A DNA stretch of 64,000 nucleotides from Symbiodinium sp. CCMP2592 (taxonomy: Eukaryota; Sar; Dinophyceae; Suessiales; Symbiodiniaceae), in assembly GCA_905221615.1 (NCBI GenBank), contig CAJNDT010000591.1, positions 485,001 through 549,000 of the forward strand, written 5' to 3'. Under the pieces are notes generated by a model. That model had not been told where the DNA came from. It saw only the letters and a program-made list of their open reading frames with translations, and ran no database searches. A program made the position numbers and the translations under genes. Below are positions 12,243 to 22,785 of this stretch, in pieces (the stretch's first letter is position 1; each line of letters begins with the position of its first letter).

Positions 12243-12972
12243 CAACATGCGCCTGCATACCTTCTTGAACTTGGGGTCAGGTCTCTGAATATGAGTCAGA
12301 GGACTCCCTTATTCAGGGTCCTTCTATCAACGGCCCTGTTCTTTGTGCTTGACGGTTGCTTGATATGCCCTAGATCCAAGCATGCCAGGCCTTTCTGAAC
12401 TACAGTCTTCTCCAGGCAGGCAGTCATGGGTGTTCACACGAGTTTAGGGTTTTTGAAAAAGGAGGAGTTCAAGGTTTAGCAAGTTTAGCCCCCCCTTGCA
12501 TGTAGGTCCGGGAGCAAAGGGCAGAAACCATGGTGGTGTTGGGGCTTTTGGTATAAGGGTTTAGGAGCCATGGTTAGTGCTCTTGTTTTTCATTTTCCAG
12601 CCTTGTCACTGTTACCGTTGCTATAAAACTTTGCTATCGCCACTGATGTCCATGGCGTGAGGCCGAGGTTGCACTTCTAAAGCTTAAGCCCTCAACCCTA
12701 ATCACTTGCTGCACTCTTCAAACCCTCGTTTACCTCTGCGCCTTGGTATAGGGGCCTGAATCATTGCCTGTGTGCTTATCATAATATCATCCGTACACCC
12801 CATAGCCCTATTCTAGCTACTAAGGCCCCTACATTGCATCCCAAACCAAAACTAGATCCCAAACCCCAAATGCTAAACTCTTCATCTCTAAACCCCTAAA
12901 ACCCCAAGCCCTTAAACCCTAAACACCTAAAAACTGCAACCTAAACCCCCTGAACCTCCGATCTCCCAAAAG

Positions 12973-13016
12973 GCGTGGTTCCCTTCGGAAGCAGAGATCT
13001 GGAACCCACCGACATG
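12973..13016 (+). CDS. acyltransferase-3 exon: WFP..AEIWNPPTW block
   Basis: Acceptor CCAAAAG|GCGTGG and GT donor ACATG|GTGGGA. In frame it reads AWFPSEAEIWNPPTW with the last Trp split 2+1. This block precedes the conserved FLS in acyltransferase-3 proteins, and the next exon supplies exactly that. Confidence 0.82.
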
Positions 13017-13058
13017 GTGGGAGCCTTAAGGATACGAACTTTGGGCTTCTTAGAGCCC

Positions 13059-13160
13059 AAAGGCTCCAACATCCCTTAATGAAGGAATATTCCTTAAGGC
13101 ATACTAGGGCTCTTACTATATTTTAAGGTGTCTTCCTTCATTAAGGGATATTGGAGTCTC
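13059..13160. mobile_element. hairpin element, family F (copy 1)
   Basis: Arms GGCTCCAACATCCCTTAATG and CATTAAGGGATATTGGAGTC. It starts about 40 bases after the donor of the exon ending at 13016. Further copies lie at 13676, 26801 and 52009. Confidence 0.85.
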
Positions 13161-13675
13161 TGGGAGTTCAGCATAGTTCAGAGCTGTTTTACAACCGCGT
13201 TCACGTAGGGTTTAGGGTTCAGGGGATTTATCTTTGGCCTGGGATTCATAAGGGGTTTAGGGGTTTCGGATTTCTGGTTTAGTCTATATGTAGGATGTAT
13301 GGAAAAGGCTTGACCTAGATCCCCCCCCCCGGGTCCTGGAAGGGCTGTTTTGATGTGCTCGATAACCCCTAGCTTCCGTCCTGGTGTTATAGCTGTGTTT
13401 GATCATAACTACAGGTGAGCGCTTCGGCCGGACCTCCTTTGAAGGGTTTCCAGGGGCTTAGGGCACAGTTTTAGGTCTAGGGCATGCAGCGTTTAGGGCG
13501 TTCGGTGGAGGGTTCAGGGTTCATGAATGTGTGTTTCTCGTGTGGCATTTGTTGTTTCGGCTTCCTTATTGAACTTAAACAGATCAAAGAAGGAATTCCT
13601 TTTGAAGGGGCCACTTCGGAAGCTCATTTGGCCTACCGGGACTGCCTTACCACGGGTACTGGGGACACGAAGCCC

Positions 13676-13774
13676 GACTCCAATATCTCTTAATTAAGGA
13701 CTATACCTTATTAACCTATAATAAGAGCCCTAATATGATTCAAGGAATTGTCTTTAATTAAGGGATATTGGAGC
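13676..13774. mobile_element. hairpin element, family F (copy 2)
   Basis: Arms CTCCAATATCTCTTAATTAA and TTAATTAAGGGATATTGGAG. Same family as the copy at 13059, in the same intron. Confidence 0.85.
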
Positions 13775-14319
13775 CTCTGGGAAGGAAGCCGAGGCGAATC
13801 TTCTGAGGAGCTAGAGACCCCAAGTAGTGGGAGTGAGCAGTTGGTAATGCTCTCTGCTTGTAGTTCGATGTACAGTATCATGCATGCCACAATTCCGTTT
13901 TCTGTTTTTCAAGAAGCCACACCCTCCGGCACCTCGAAATATAGGAAATTTAGGTGGCCGGTTCAGGGTTCACAGTTTAGATCCCAGCCTTCAGCCCAAT
14001 TTTTGATTACCGAAACCCGAGGGCCTAAGTCACTCCAGCCCTAGACGCTGCAAGAACCGGCTGCTTCGTCGTACCTAAACGTCTAGTACCTAAGACCCCG
14101 ATCTTGAATGCACAACATCAAAACACCAAACCCAGAACCCTGGACCCCCGTACCGATTACCAGCTGGTTGGCTGTAATTTGCTCTACTAACTTGCTCTAC
14201 TAACCAGGTTTTAGGGTTAACGTTTTAAGGGTTTGCTATATGACCCGGGTGTTGATAGGGCTTGCCAAAAGTGATTCCAACTATGTTTACATAGTTTGGG
14301 TTTTTCGGGGCATCAACAG

Positions 14320-14377
14320 GTTTCTGTCGTCCCTCACCTTCGCAAACGTTACCCTGCCGACCTTCGTGCTTCCTCAG
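14320..14377 (+). CDS. acyltransferase-3 exon: (W)FLSSLTFA block
   Basis: Acceptor ATCAACAG|GTTTCT. The first G completes the Trp begun at 13015, giving WFLSSLTFANVTLPTFVLP. GC donor CCTCAG|GCATCG in phase 0. The exact phase match across a 1.3-kb intron and the family motif support the call. Confidence 0.82.
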
Positions 14378-15275
14378 GCATCGGATTCTGCACGTCAGGG
14401 ATTAGGGTTAGGGTTCAGTCCTTGAGATCTTGTTACAAGACTCAGCTTGAGGTGCCATAACAAGCACTTCATAGTGCTGACAATTTCTCCTAAGGTGCAC
14501 TGTGGTTGAGACTCTGCTCCTACAACAAGAACCCACAATGGATTTGAGAATGTTAAGGTTGAAAAGGGTTTGAACGCTTGTTTGCAAGTTACGCTTGAAG
14601 TTTTCTGGCCGTGACTTGGGTTTCGGTAGTTGCTTTGCCGAATCAGAGTTTGAAGCTGCTGGCTGCGAGCGTCTTCGGTTTGTGGTTTGGAAACGTTTGG
14701 TCATGTTGCTTGTGTTTCTGGTTTTGCGTCGTGGCATTGGGGTTTGTTTGGGTTTTCTTCAGCGAGGTACACCCTAAGTCCGAGCCGCTAGCCGCTAACC
14801 CCCAAATTAAACATTTCCGTCATAACCTCTAGCCCCAAAATCTAAGCCCTTAAGCCATAGAATCATAGAACTTAGACTGCTGGAAGGGATTAGGGCTGCA
14901 GGTTTTGGTCCCCTACAGAGCCTCGAGTGCCGAAACCACCCACCGTGACATCTATTGACAAAGCGCTAAAACTAAGTATGAGCTAGAGCGAACATCACGG
15001 ACAATCGCCCCTCATTACTTGGAGAGGGACATTCTGACATAAGACTCTGTATAGAGATCAAATCATGGCCTCTTTTGGCGTCTCTACGGATCCCACCAAT
15101 GAATTCGACAACCGCGAGTCTTGCGGCTTAAGCACGCAAGCATAGACCTTATATTCTTTAGCACCCAAACAAGTCCAAAAAGCCGTTGGAGACTGCAAAC
15201 CCTCTAAACCTTAAACCCTTTCAACCCCAAACCTAAACCCTCTAGACCCTGTAACCTTTGAGCCGAGACTTCCAG

Positions 15276-15362
15276 GTGGCGTCCCTGTCCAAGGATGGCC
15301 TGCACAAGTTGATGGCGGCGTTGTTCGGCGTGTCGCTGCTGCAGAAGCTCTCCTACTCCCAG
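15276..15362 (+). CDS. acyltransferase-3 exon
   Basis: Acceptor ACTTCCAG|GTGGCG and GC donor TCCCAG|GCAGAA, phase 0 to 0. The 29 codons read VASLSKDGLHKLMAALFG and end LLQKLSYSQ. It has high G/C at third positions and continues directly from FVLPQ of the previous exon. Confidence 0.72.
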
Positions 15363-15735
15363 GCAGAAGGGTCCATAGTTCTGCTTTCGGGTCCAAGTTG
15401 TAAACCTGCCCTAAACCCTAAAACCCTGGGGTTCAGGGCTTGCTCTAAGCCTGATTAATGCCCAGGGTTGGATCACGTGATCATCATGTACGCTTTATCC
15501 AGTAATGTATCTTACATGTATATATTTCTATTTCCTAAAGCCTACATATTGGTACCTTGGACGCTTAGGACAAACTGTTGGTGCAACGTTTGATTACACA
15601 TCCCAAAATTTGGATCCTTTAATTTAATACCCGTATCCGAAAAGCAGGCTGGAGGCCCTGATTCTATCTAAAGTGGTGTGGGGGAGTGCTGCCAGGATGC
15701 TGGGGCTGCTAAGAGTTTAATATTACTGTAATTAA

Positions 15736-15846
15736 CCCAAAGGCTCCATGTGCCCATCTAGTAAGTACTTAGGCCTTAAAGGGGTGTCTATATAGGTACT
15801 TTAAGACCTATAGGTACCTACTATATGGGTACATGGAGCCTTAGGG
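15736..15846. mobile_element. hairpin element, family B (copy)
   Basis: Arms CCCAAAGGCTCCATG and CATGGAGCCTTAGGG around a core of TAGGTACTT repeats. Confidence 0.8.
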
Positions 15847-17145
15847 TAAGCTATCGCCCCGTCATCCCGGCTCTGGAGCCCTTTTGTACGGTGCCTGAAA
15901 GGCATGGAAATTCTATTGCCGTGGGCAAGTTTCGGAGAGGACCGCACATCCGCAGCTCAGATGGGAAGTTTGTTCCCAAAGGCCCCAACCTCCCCAAAAT
16001 CCATAAGGCTCAGGGTGTCCATGTAACTGTAAACTGTAATGCGTCTTCTCGCCTTTAAAGAACCTCCATCATCACTCCTTTACGATTAATTAAGAAATTA
16101 GAGGACGCCGGACTTAGGGCTCATCGCCTTGAGAAGATCCCTGTCTGTGGGCCAAGCCGTATAGAGAACATCTAAAGCCAAGAAGTTCCCCTAATCTAAG
16201 AAGCTCTGGCCATCGCTGTGGCGTAGTCCAGACTCTTTACCGCAAAACCGAGACGCTGTAGACTGGCTAGGTGCAGTTTCGAGCATGGCATCAGACAGAC
16301 ACGGTAGGGTTTAGGGCTTTGTCCCAAACCCTAAAGCCAATGCGGCAGAGTTTAGTGTTTAGTAAACCTAAACGTTGAGCCACGAAGTCACCCGTCAGTC
16401 GCCAGAGCGACGTGGCTCATGGAGGAATTCGATGTGCAAAGTTTAGGCTGTTGAGCTTCGCCCACGGAATGACGACTCACATACGGCGAACCCCAAGTCT
16501 TATGCGCTCTTAAAGATGTCACCGCACAGCCCCGAAAGACCCGAAGAACAACTGAGGTACTTGTGGAACGTCACAAGCATTCTGGCCGCAGGTAGGACAC
16601 AGGATTTCCGTCGCATGTCCTTTTTTGCGGTCCAGGATATACAAAGGGCGCTGCAATCCCACGATACACAAAGGGCGCTACAATTCCACGCATGCCTCCC
16701 ATTGGCGTACAACATGCCATAGGTCCCTGTAGGTTTCTTGTAGGCGTTCTGCGTTTGAAATCCTTGGAGTCTTCTGGGCTGGACCTTTTGACTTTCCACT
16801 GTCATCGTTGCATGTTGAACGAGAAATGCCAAAGACTATCACCGTGCATCCCCAAGATATCATGATTCGAAGCTGCATACCGCTTCTTGGTGGTATTTCT
16901 GGTACGAGCAGGTTGCATTCAACTGGCTAATACTAAGCCCTAGCAGCCCAGTCACAAGCAACCCTAACGATACTTGTACCAATCTAGTACAGAAGCTGTC
17001 CGTGAATTAACTATATAGGATTCCCTGCGGGTCCGAAGTATATTTGCCCTCTGTCTACAAAAGGCAGTTTACAATGTAGAGAGAGTTGCTCTATTTATGT
17101 CTATCCTCATAGGTACATGGACTCTGAGAGTGTCTGATCTTGCAG

Positions 17146-17230
17146 GGAAGCCTCCAGCCTCAGGATTTCATCCGTTCGGAGCTCTGGTGGAAATCGTGGC
17201 CGGAGTTGCGGCAGCTCGCTCTGCCCCTTG
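17146..17230 (+). CDS. acyltransferase-3 gene, central exon
   Basis: Acceptor ATCTTGCAG|GGAAGC and GT donor CCCCTTG|GTTGAA. In phase it reads QDFIRSELWWKSWPELRQL. There is no family motif, but the phase agrees with both neighbours and codon usage is coding-like. Confidence 0.62.
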
Positions 17231-17324
17231 GTTGAAGTGCCATTCTTTAGGAACCCCCAACTCTTAACCCGAAATGTTCCTCAATTCAAGTTAAACCTCT
17301 AAGCCCGAATTTCTGCTTGATTAC

Positions 17325-17395
17325 ATCCCAAACCCTAAATCTCTAAACCCCTAAAGCCCCTAAACCCCTAAACCCTAAATCCCTAAACCCAAAAA
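17325..17395. repeat. interstitial telomere-like repeat (CCCTAAA)
   Basis: CCCTAAA/CCCCTAAA units inside an intron. Confidence 0.85.
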
Positions 17396-18194
17396 ATCCT
17401 TGACCATTAGCCGTAGGAGTGCTGGCACGGAGCCTGGGCATTTAGGGCTGCAGCGGTTGGATAAGTTTGGTGCATGAGGCTTCCAGGGGTTATGGCAAAA
17501 GGACCAGAGAACCTTCCAATGTAGGGTGCAGCGTTTTGGGCAGATTGTCGCAGTTTTGTTGGGTTTTGGGACGAGGGCTTGGCTTGGAGACTCTTTGCTG
17601 CCTTCTCAGAGGTTCCTTCATTGTCGTGATAGTGCAGCGATATTACTGGTTTTACGGGACGGCATTATTCACTGAAGTGACAATGTATGGTGTCTACGAG
17701 GCGGGCAAGAATGAAAGCGAAGGCTTGTCTTGAACTGGCAGATTCCCTCATAAGGGAATTCTGAATACTCGTAAGGCTTGAGCCAAAGCTCAGCTGAAGC
17801 TTCACTGGTCCAAGACTGCCAACTGCAACCCTTGCTGTATCCCCGAACCAAATCCTGCTATACTCGTATATCCCTGACCCTCAAACCCTAGACAGCTTGC
17901 TTGCCCAAATTAAACGAGGCTTCTATACTACCGAGGGGGCCAAAGGACGTCCTGGACCAATACCCTCGGGTTCATAGCCCCCAAGCTCCAAACTTAAGCT
18001 AAGCCCAAGTCTCTGACCAGCCCAATACCCAAGGTGTTCATACCATATGCCCCCTCAATCCTCTAAACTATCAATGTTGAGTTGCGCACTCTAAGCCCCA
18101 AATCCTTACTTATAAGCCCTAAACCCGAACCCTAAACCCCAAAGCTCGAAAGCCTAAACCTTGTAAACGACCGCCAGGCTCCAAGGTTGGAAGT

Positions 18195-18286
18195 ATGGGC
18201 CCCTAATATGGACCCTTAAGAGTCTATATCGGGTATATAGTAGGTATATAAGGATCCCAAGGTTAAGGGTCCATACTAGGGGCCCA
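18195..18286. mobile_element. hairpin element, family L
   Basis: Arms TGGGCCCCTAATATGGACCC and GGGTCCATACTAGGGGCCCA around a TATATAG-rich loop. It ends 19 bases before the exon at 18306. A partial relative lies at 41434-41500. Confidence 0.85.
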
Positions 18287-18305
18287 TGGTTTCAACCGTT
18301 GACAG

Positions 18306-18380
18306 GTGATGGTGGACCGAGAGCCGCAAAAGCCTTCCATGAACCCGTTGTGGCTTTTTCTCGCATCTCGGTGTCGATCG
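18306..18380 (+). CDS. acyltransferase-3 gene, central exon
   Basis: Acceptor GTTGACAG|GTGATG and GC donor TCGATCG|GCTCGG. It reads DGGPRAAKAFHEPVVAFSR. The phase (2 leading bases, 1 trailing) fits both neighbours. The peptide was not recognised on its own. Confidence 0.55.
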
Positions 18381-18654
18381 GCTCGGGCTGTGTTTTTTTG
18401 TGAGCATCTAAGGGCTTGTAGAGCTTAAATCCTGAACCTTAACTGTTACACTCTTGAGGTTTCTGTTCAACAATTCCTGGAACCCTCCAACAGATTCTGA
18501 TACATCCCAAGCTCGACTCTCACCGTTGTTTCGTTTCTCCCTAAAAGCCTCTACATGGATCAGGCTTTGGAGCAGGGCACGGCAGGGTTTAGGCTTTAGG
18601 GATCAAGGTTTAGGGTAGGCTTCAGGGTTGTGGCTCTCGGGTTTAGTGTACCAA

Positions 18655-18840
18655 ACCCCTCAACAATCATCACTCAACTTCAAGACTCTACTGGAAACCC
18701 TGAACCCTAAACCTTAGGCCCTAAACCCTAACTCCTGAGCCCCTAAACCCCTGAACCCCAGACCCTAAACCCTAGGCCCTAAACCCTAAACCCCGAAACC
18801 CTAAACCCCTGAACCCTAAACCCCTGAACCCTGCAAAGCC
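18655..18840. repeat. interstitial telomere-like repeat (CCCTAAA)
   Basis: About 185 bases of CCCTAAA/CCCCTGAA-type units. Confidence 0.9.
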
Positions 18841-19464
18841 CAAGCTACATCCTACGCATTCAACCCACCAGCGCATCTGAAGCCCGAGAAGCTCCTGAAC
18901 CCCCAAATTCTGCTCCAGTTTGCTATAGTCTCCTCAGGATTTTTGTATTTTTGTTCATATAAAGCCCAGGAGAATATTAAAGATATTATGTTTATCATGG
19001 TTCTACGGGGGGTATAGTCTGAAAATTATGGGGTTCAGGGTTTAGGGGTTTGGGGTTGTATAAGCCGTATGAGTTTCATCCTGTGCGGGGTCAGAGTTTG
19101 CAGCTATAGTAGAGTCGATGCACGAAAGAGGCAACACCATCTCATGTTCCTTTCATCTTCAAGTTTTAGCACAATATATTCCTCCAAACCCTTTTTGTTC
19201 TGATGATTACCTACCCCCTCCCCCAAAGTAAGTAGGCAAAAGTTAAAAGAATGGCCCAATATTTTGCATACTTTGGGGGTCCAGGTACTCCCTCAAATCC
19301 CAAGCCCCATAAACCCTAAACCCAAAGCCCCAGAAGTCCCAACCCCTAAGCCCCACACTCACCCGAATCCCAAGCTTCATTGGTTTTCGGCATTGGTTTT
19401 CGGCTGAGGTGAGCTATGCTTCCTTGGGCCTTCGCCTAACGAACCTGCTCAACCTGCAGCTCGG

Positions 19465-19735
19465 ACGCCCTAAACCTGAAACCCTAAACCTGAAACCCTA
19501 AACCCTAAGCCCAAAACGGCCCTAAACCTTGAACCCCAAACCTGAAACCCTGGACCCTAAGCCCTAAACGGCCCTAAACCTTGAACCCTAAACCTTGAAC
19601 CCTAAACCTTAAACCCTAAGCCCTAAACGGCCCTAAACCTTAAACCCTAAGCCCTAAACGGCCTTAACCTTAAACCCTAAACCTTAAACCCTAAGCCTTG
19701 AACGGCCCTAAACCTTAAACCCTAAACCTCTTGCG
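19465..19735. repeat. higher-order telomere-like repeat with CGGCC spacer
   Basis: CCCTAAA-type units are organised into a longer period: the block CCCTAAACGGCCCTAAACCTT recurs several times, with AACCCTAAGC between. This indicates amplification of a variant block and not simple telomerase addition. Confidence 0.85.
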
Positions 19736-19800
19736 AGGTTGGTAGCAGGTAGGCAGTGGCAGATTTGGACTTGTCGGATCCGAGCTTCACCTAGAGTACC

Positions 19801-20002
19801 CTGAGGGTCCATGTGGGTGGTTGTCAAAATTATGGTCCCTTTTTGGGTCCCCATTATAGCACGGCACCTATTATTCAGGGTAACCAGAAAGGGACCATGA
19901 TTTTGACAACCACCCATGTAGCTATATAGCATATACATGGGCCTTAAAGTAGTCCCCATAGGGCCCGAGTATATAGTATATGGGTACATGGACCCTTTGG
20001 GG
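19801..20002. mobile_element. family B element interrupted by a family G element
   Basis: The family B left arm AGGGTCCATGT is followed at once by a family G hairpin (19815-19913). After it the B element resumes (AGCTATATAGCATATACATGGG) and closes with ACATGGACCCTTTGGGG. CCATGT flanks the insert on both sides (19809-19814 and 19914-19919), a target duplication. Confidence 0.85.
19815..19913. mobile_element. hairpin element, family G, nested in a family B element
   Basis: Arms GGGTGGTTGTCAAAAT and ATTTTGACAACCACC; the inner GGTCCCTTT/AAAGGGACC also pair. The sister copy at 25637-25737 is flanked by ACATG. Confidence 0.88.
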
Positions 20003-20898
20003 CAACCACTTAGTAGCTGAGTGGAGACACTTTACACTTTTTAATATTACCCACTATAAAACTAGAAGTGTACACTCTTTGGGGCTTATGAACTCAGCAA
20101 CTAAGACCAACGCAGCCTTAAAATAAATGCATCAGCAACCCAACAAGAGTTGGTGTACTTCCTGCTTTCATGTATTTGCAACTTCGGTCAATGGCTATCC
20201 CATTCGGGCACGGATCGCAACTCAGGAGGGTGGTCAAAAGCAATGCTTTGTTCTGAGCCCTCTCATGTGAGGGAGGGATGCCGTATCGAAGCAAAACCAA
20301 GGCTTATGCAGGGCTTTACAGCAGTGAGAACTCGTATTGAGTTTTCCAGCTCAGTGCACCAAGCTGTTTGGGTAGCCGAGAAGTGATCCTTACATATTCA
20401 GACTCACGTTGATCAAGATGATTACTCCGGTCTCTTTTTTCTGGAAGTCCCGTATCAGGAATGATGCCATGATTCGAACCCTCATCTTCATGCCAGTGTA
20501 CACCAAGTTCCTCATGGAGCTTCACAGGACGACAGGGGTCGCTGCTTCTTTCTATTGGAGTTTCCGACATTAGGGGCGCCTTGTTTTGGGGTCCTTATAG
20601 TAAGAATCCTACTATTCAAGTGCTATGTTAGGGTTCTGTATTTTCGTAAATTCCCATATACATAGATAGTTATCTTAGATAGTTAGGGTGCTCTTTGGTA
20701 TCCTTCTCATCACGGTGTCGTGCTGTTTGATGGATCCAAAAACAGACCCTAATTTAGAGAACTACCCATGTACTGGACTAAACCCAACCCCGGGCGAACT
20801 TGAGGTCATGTAGATGGTATGGCAGCGGGCTTTAGACCCGTTTCAACACCAAACCCGAAACGGCGTACGCCTTGAACCTTAGATCAGCAGTTTGATGC

Positions 20899-20985
20899 TG
20901 TTGATGATATAACCTTAAGGACCCTAAACTATGGGAATTATGGTATATTCCTTATTCTGGGTCATGCAGGATTATATCATCAACC
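20899..20985. mobile_element. hairpin element, family E (copy 1)
   Basis: Ends GTTGATGATATA and TATATCATCAAC, core CCTTAAGGACCCTAAACTAT. It ends 6 bases before the 3' splice site of the exon at 20992. Second copy at 39324-39423. Confidence 0.88.
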
Positions 20986-20991
20986 GTACAG

Positions 20992-21044
20992 GTCCCGATT
21001 CCGAAAGCCTTGGAGCAGCCAATCTCGAGCAGTTTCAGCGAGTC
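20992..21044 (+). CDS. acyltransferase-3 gene exon, left of the hairpin intron
   Basis: Acceptor CCGTACAG|GTCCCG. It reads PDSESLGAANLEQFQRV. The 3' boundary lies within GAGTC (21040-21044), which is repeated at the far side of the hairpin. Confidence 0.62.
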
Positions 21045-21181
21045 AAAGGGGAAAAGGAGGGACCCTTAATGGAGACCCCAACCCTATAATGGGATATATA
21101 ATGGGTGTATAACAGCTATATTAAGGGTATATACCTGGGGGTCCTTATTAAGGGTCCCTCCTTTTCCCCTTTGAGAGAGTC
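21045..21181. mobile_element. hairpin element that forms a whole intron, family M
   Basis: Left arm AAAGGGGAAAAGGAGGGACC, right arm GGTCCCTCCTTTTCCCCTTT, loop rich in TATA. GAGTC occurs immediately before (21040-21044) and as the last five bases of the interval (21177-21181). Removing the interval joins FQRV to WRRDCLSEK in frame. Another cut (GT at 21042 to AG at 21177) would also keep a frame, so the exact splice is unsure. Confidence 0.8.
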
Positions 21182-21225
21182 TGGCGCAGGGACTGCCTCT
21201 CCGAGAAGCCTCACATGATCACCCG
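21182..21225 (+). CDS. acyltransferase-3 gene exon, right of the hairpin intron
   Basis: It reads WRRDCLSEKPHMIT with strongly G/C third positions. GC donor ACCCG|GCCGCC in phase 2, which fits the next exon. An alternative frame (SLAQGLPLREAS) is also open but has weaker codon bias. Confidence 0.6.
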
Positions 21226-21244
21226 GCCGCCTGGCTCTGTTTCC

Positions 21245-21365
21245 GTCGGTTTAGGGTTTAGGGTTTAGGGTTCAGGGTTTAGGGTTTAGGGTTCTAAACC
21301 CCTAAACCCTAAACCCCTAAAACCCTCAGGGCCTAAACCTCAGGGGTTTTTAGGGTTTTGGGTTT
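21245..21365. repeat. back-to-back telomere-like repeats in opposite orientation
   Basis: TTTAGGG units run to about 21295, then CCCTAAA units to about 21340, then TTTAGGG again. The switch at 21294 makes a head-to-head junction. Confidence 0.88.
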
Positions 21366-21585
21366 AGGATGTCGGTCAGTAGGGTTTCAGCCGACAGAGA
21401 AAATCCTAGAGCCAAGATTTCCCTCAACCCCAGCCTAAACCCCGTGATTCTCAAAGGTCAAACCCTGAAACCAAAGCCTGCCCCAAGATCTCAAATCCGA
21501 AGCCCAAAAACCCTAAGCCCTTTCGGATCTTTTGAAGGGGATTGCAGTTCAACTTAAACAAACCTGAGCTTGAATCCTCTGCCAG

Positions 21586-21653
21586 GTTCTTCGGCTCCAA
21601 GCTGATGACCTGGTTGGGATCGCTCGCGTTCCCAATGCTGCCCGGATCGAAAA
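21586..21653 (+). CDS. acyltransferase-3 exon: late membrane helix
   Basis: Acceptor CTGCCAG|GTTCTT and GT donor GAAAA|GTTTAG. It reads FFGSKLMTWLGSLAFPMLPG. In the family a 'LGxxSF' helix precedes the C-terminal HGPI segment. Phase fits both neighbours, and third positions are mostly G/C. Confidence 0.65.
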
Positions 21654-22204
21654 GTTTAGGGCTTTAGGGTTTAGGGTCTGAGTTTTTTTTTGGGTTTAAG
21701 GTTTTGGCTTTTAGGTTTGCGAGTTTAGGGCTTGGGGTTTAGGATGCAAGGCTTTGAGTTTAGGGTTTGGGGTTCAGGATTAAGGGCTGGGCAGCAGGAA
21801 GGAGAGAGGGAGGTAAGGAAGTAGTAAGCCAGCAGGCAGGCAGGCAGGAGGTAGGCACAGGTGCAGGTAAGTAGGTAAGTGGTTACCTTTACAATAAGGC
21901 AAATAGGTAGGCAATAAGTAGTTACGTAGGTAAGTAATTAAGTAGATAACTAGAGGAGTAGGTAGGTGTTTTTAGTGACGCTCTTGAATACTAGTAGCTA
22001 GCCACTAGTCATTAAGTAGATTTGGTGCGGGTGTTGACCTGTCCTTTTTGTGGTATGAACAGAAAAGAGTCCAGAGATTACGAAGACCCTATATTGGAGG
22101 TTGATGGGTGTGTGGCATTTGGCCGAGGGTTTAGGATTGGGTGCAGACTGCTGGCTTCTGGCCGCCTTTCCTTTTCGGGATTCGGGCTGCACTGAGGTCA
22201 ACCG

Positions 22205-22295
22205 ATTTGGGGGTTTCCGAAAACAAGGGACCCTAATATAGTACCCCAACTAGTAGGATCCCTATTATAAGGACCCCCAAATATGGTACCCCTCA
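22205..22295. mobile_element. hairpin element, family C (copy)
   Basis: GGGGGTTTCCGAAAACAAGGG at the left, core AGTAGGATCCCTATTATAAGG, right end GGTACCCC. It runs to within 6 bases of the splice acceptor at 22301. A partial copy follows at 22556-22612. Confidence 0.78.
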
Positions 22296-22301
22296 TTTGA
22301 G

Positions 22302-22353
22302 GAGGCAGTTTTGAGGCTCTTCAAAGCTCAGGTGCAGGAGCCGCCGACTTCAG
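22302..22353 (+). CDS. acyltransferase-3 gene exon
   Basis: Acceptor CATTTGAG|GAGGCA and GT donor GACTTCAG|GTTTAG. It reads GSFEALQSSGAGAADF. Phase links SK(R) before and (R)FILHG after. Confidence 0.6.
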
Positions 22354-22364
22354 GTTTAGTGCTC

Positions 22365-22450
22365 GGGGTTTAAGGTTTAGGGTGACGTTTTCAGGGTTTA
22401 GGGTTTGGGGTTTAGTGCTCGGGGTTTAGGGTTTAGGGTGGGTGTGTAGG
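22365..22450. repeat. interstitial telomere-like repeat
   Basis: TTTAGGG units interleaved with GTGCTCGGGGTTTAGG, itself repeated twice. Confidence 0.8.
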
Positions 22451-22679
22451 GTGCTCGACTCCGGCAGGCTTTGAGATCGTGTTTGTAGTGCCCAAAACTC
22501 GTGTGCGGATGTCGAATGCCAGACCCAGACTATACAAACGAAAGCTTAACCTTTTCTGACCCTAATATAGTACCCCAAATAGTAGGATCCTTATTATAAG
22601 GGCCCCCAAATATCGTTCCGTTTAGTATCGTCTAATGCTGCCCAGTGCACATGCTCTCCCTCCCGAAACCTGCTCAACC

Positions 22680-22695
22680 GGGGGGGGGGGGGGGG
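22680..22695. repeat. 16-base G homopolymer
   Basis: Sixteen consecutive G, 30 bases before the next exon. It could form a G-rich structure. Confidence 0.98.
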
Positions 22696-22725
22696 TGTTT
22701 ACGAGCTCACACAGCAGCAGCGAAG

Positions 22726-22785
22726 GTTCATTCTTCATGGGCCGATCGGCCAAATCTTCTACAAGAAGCTTCTTGGACGCCATCT
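22726..22785 (+). CDS. acyltransferase-3 exon: HGPIGQIFYKK segment
   Basis: Acceptor AGCGAAG|GTTCAT and GA donor CCATCT|GAGTTC. It reads FILHGPIGQIFYKKLLGRH. An aromatic/aliphatic helix followed by H-x-P is the conserved C-terminal feature of acyltransferase-3 proteins. An Mpv17/PMP22-type reading was considered but fits the upstream exons less well. Confidence 0.72.

Noticed and set aside
22726..22785. HGPIGQIFYKKL as an Mpv17/PMP22 signature
   Set aside because: Upstream exons carry acyltransferase-3 motifs (YPLH, WFP..AEIWN.PTWFLS), and HGPI is also usual in that family's last helices.
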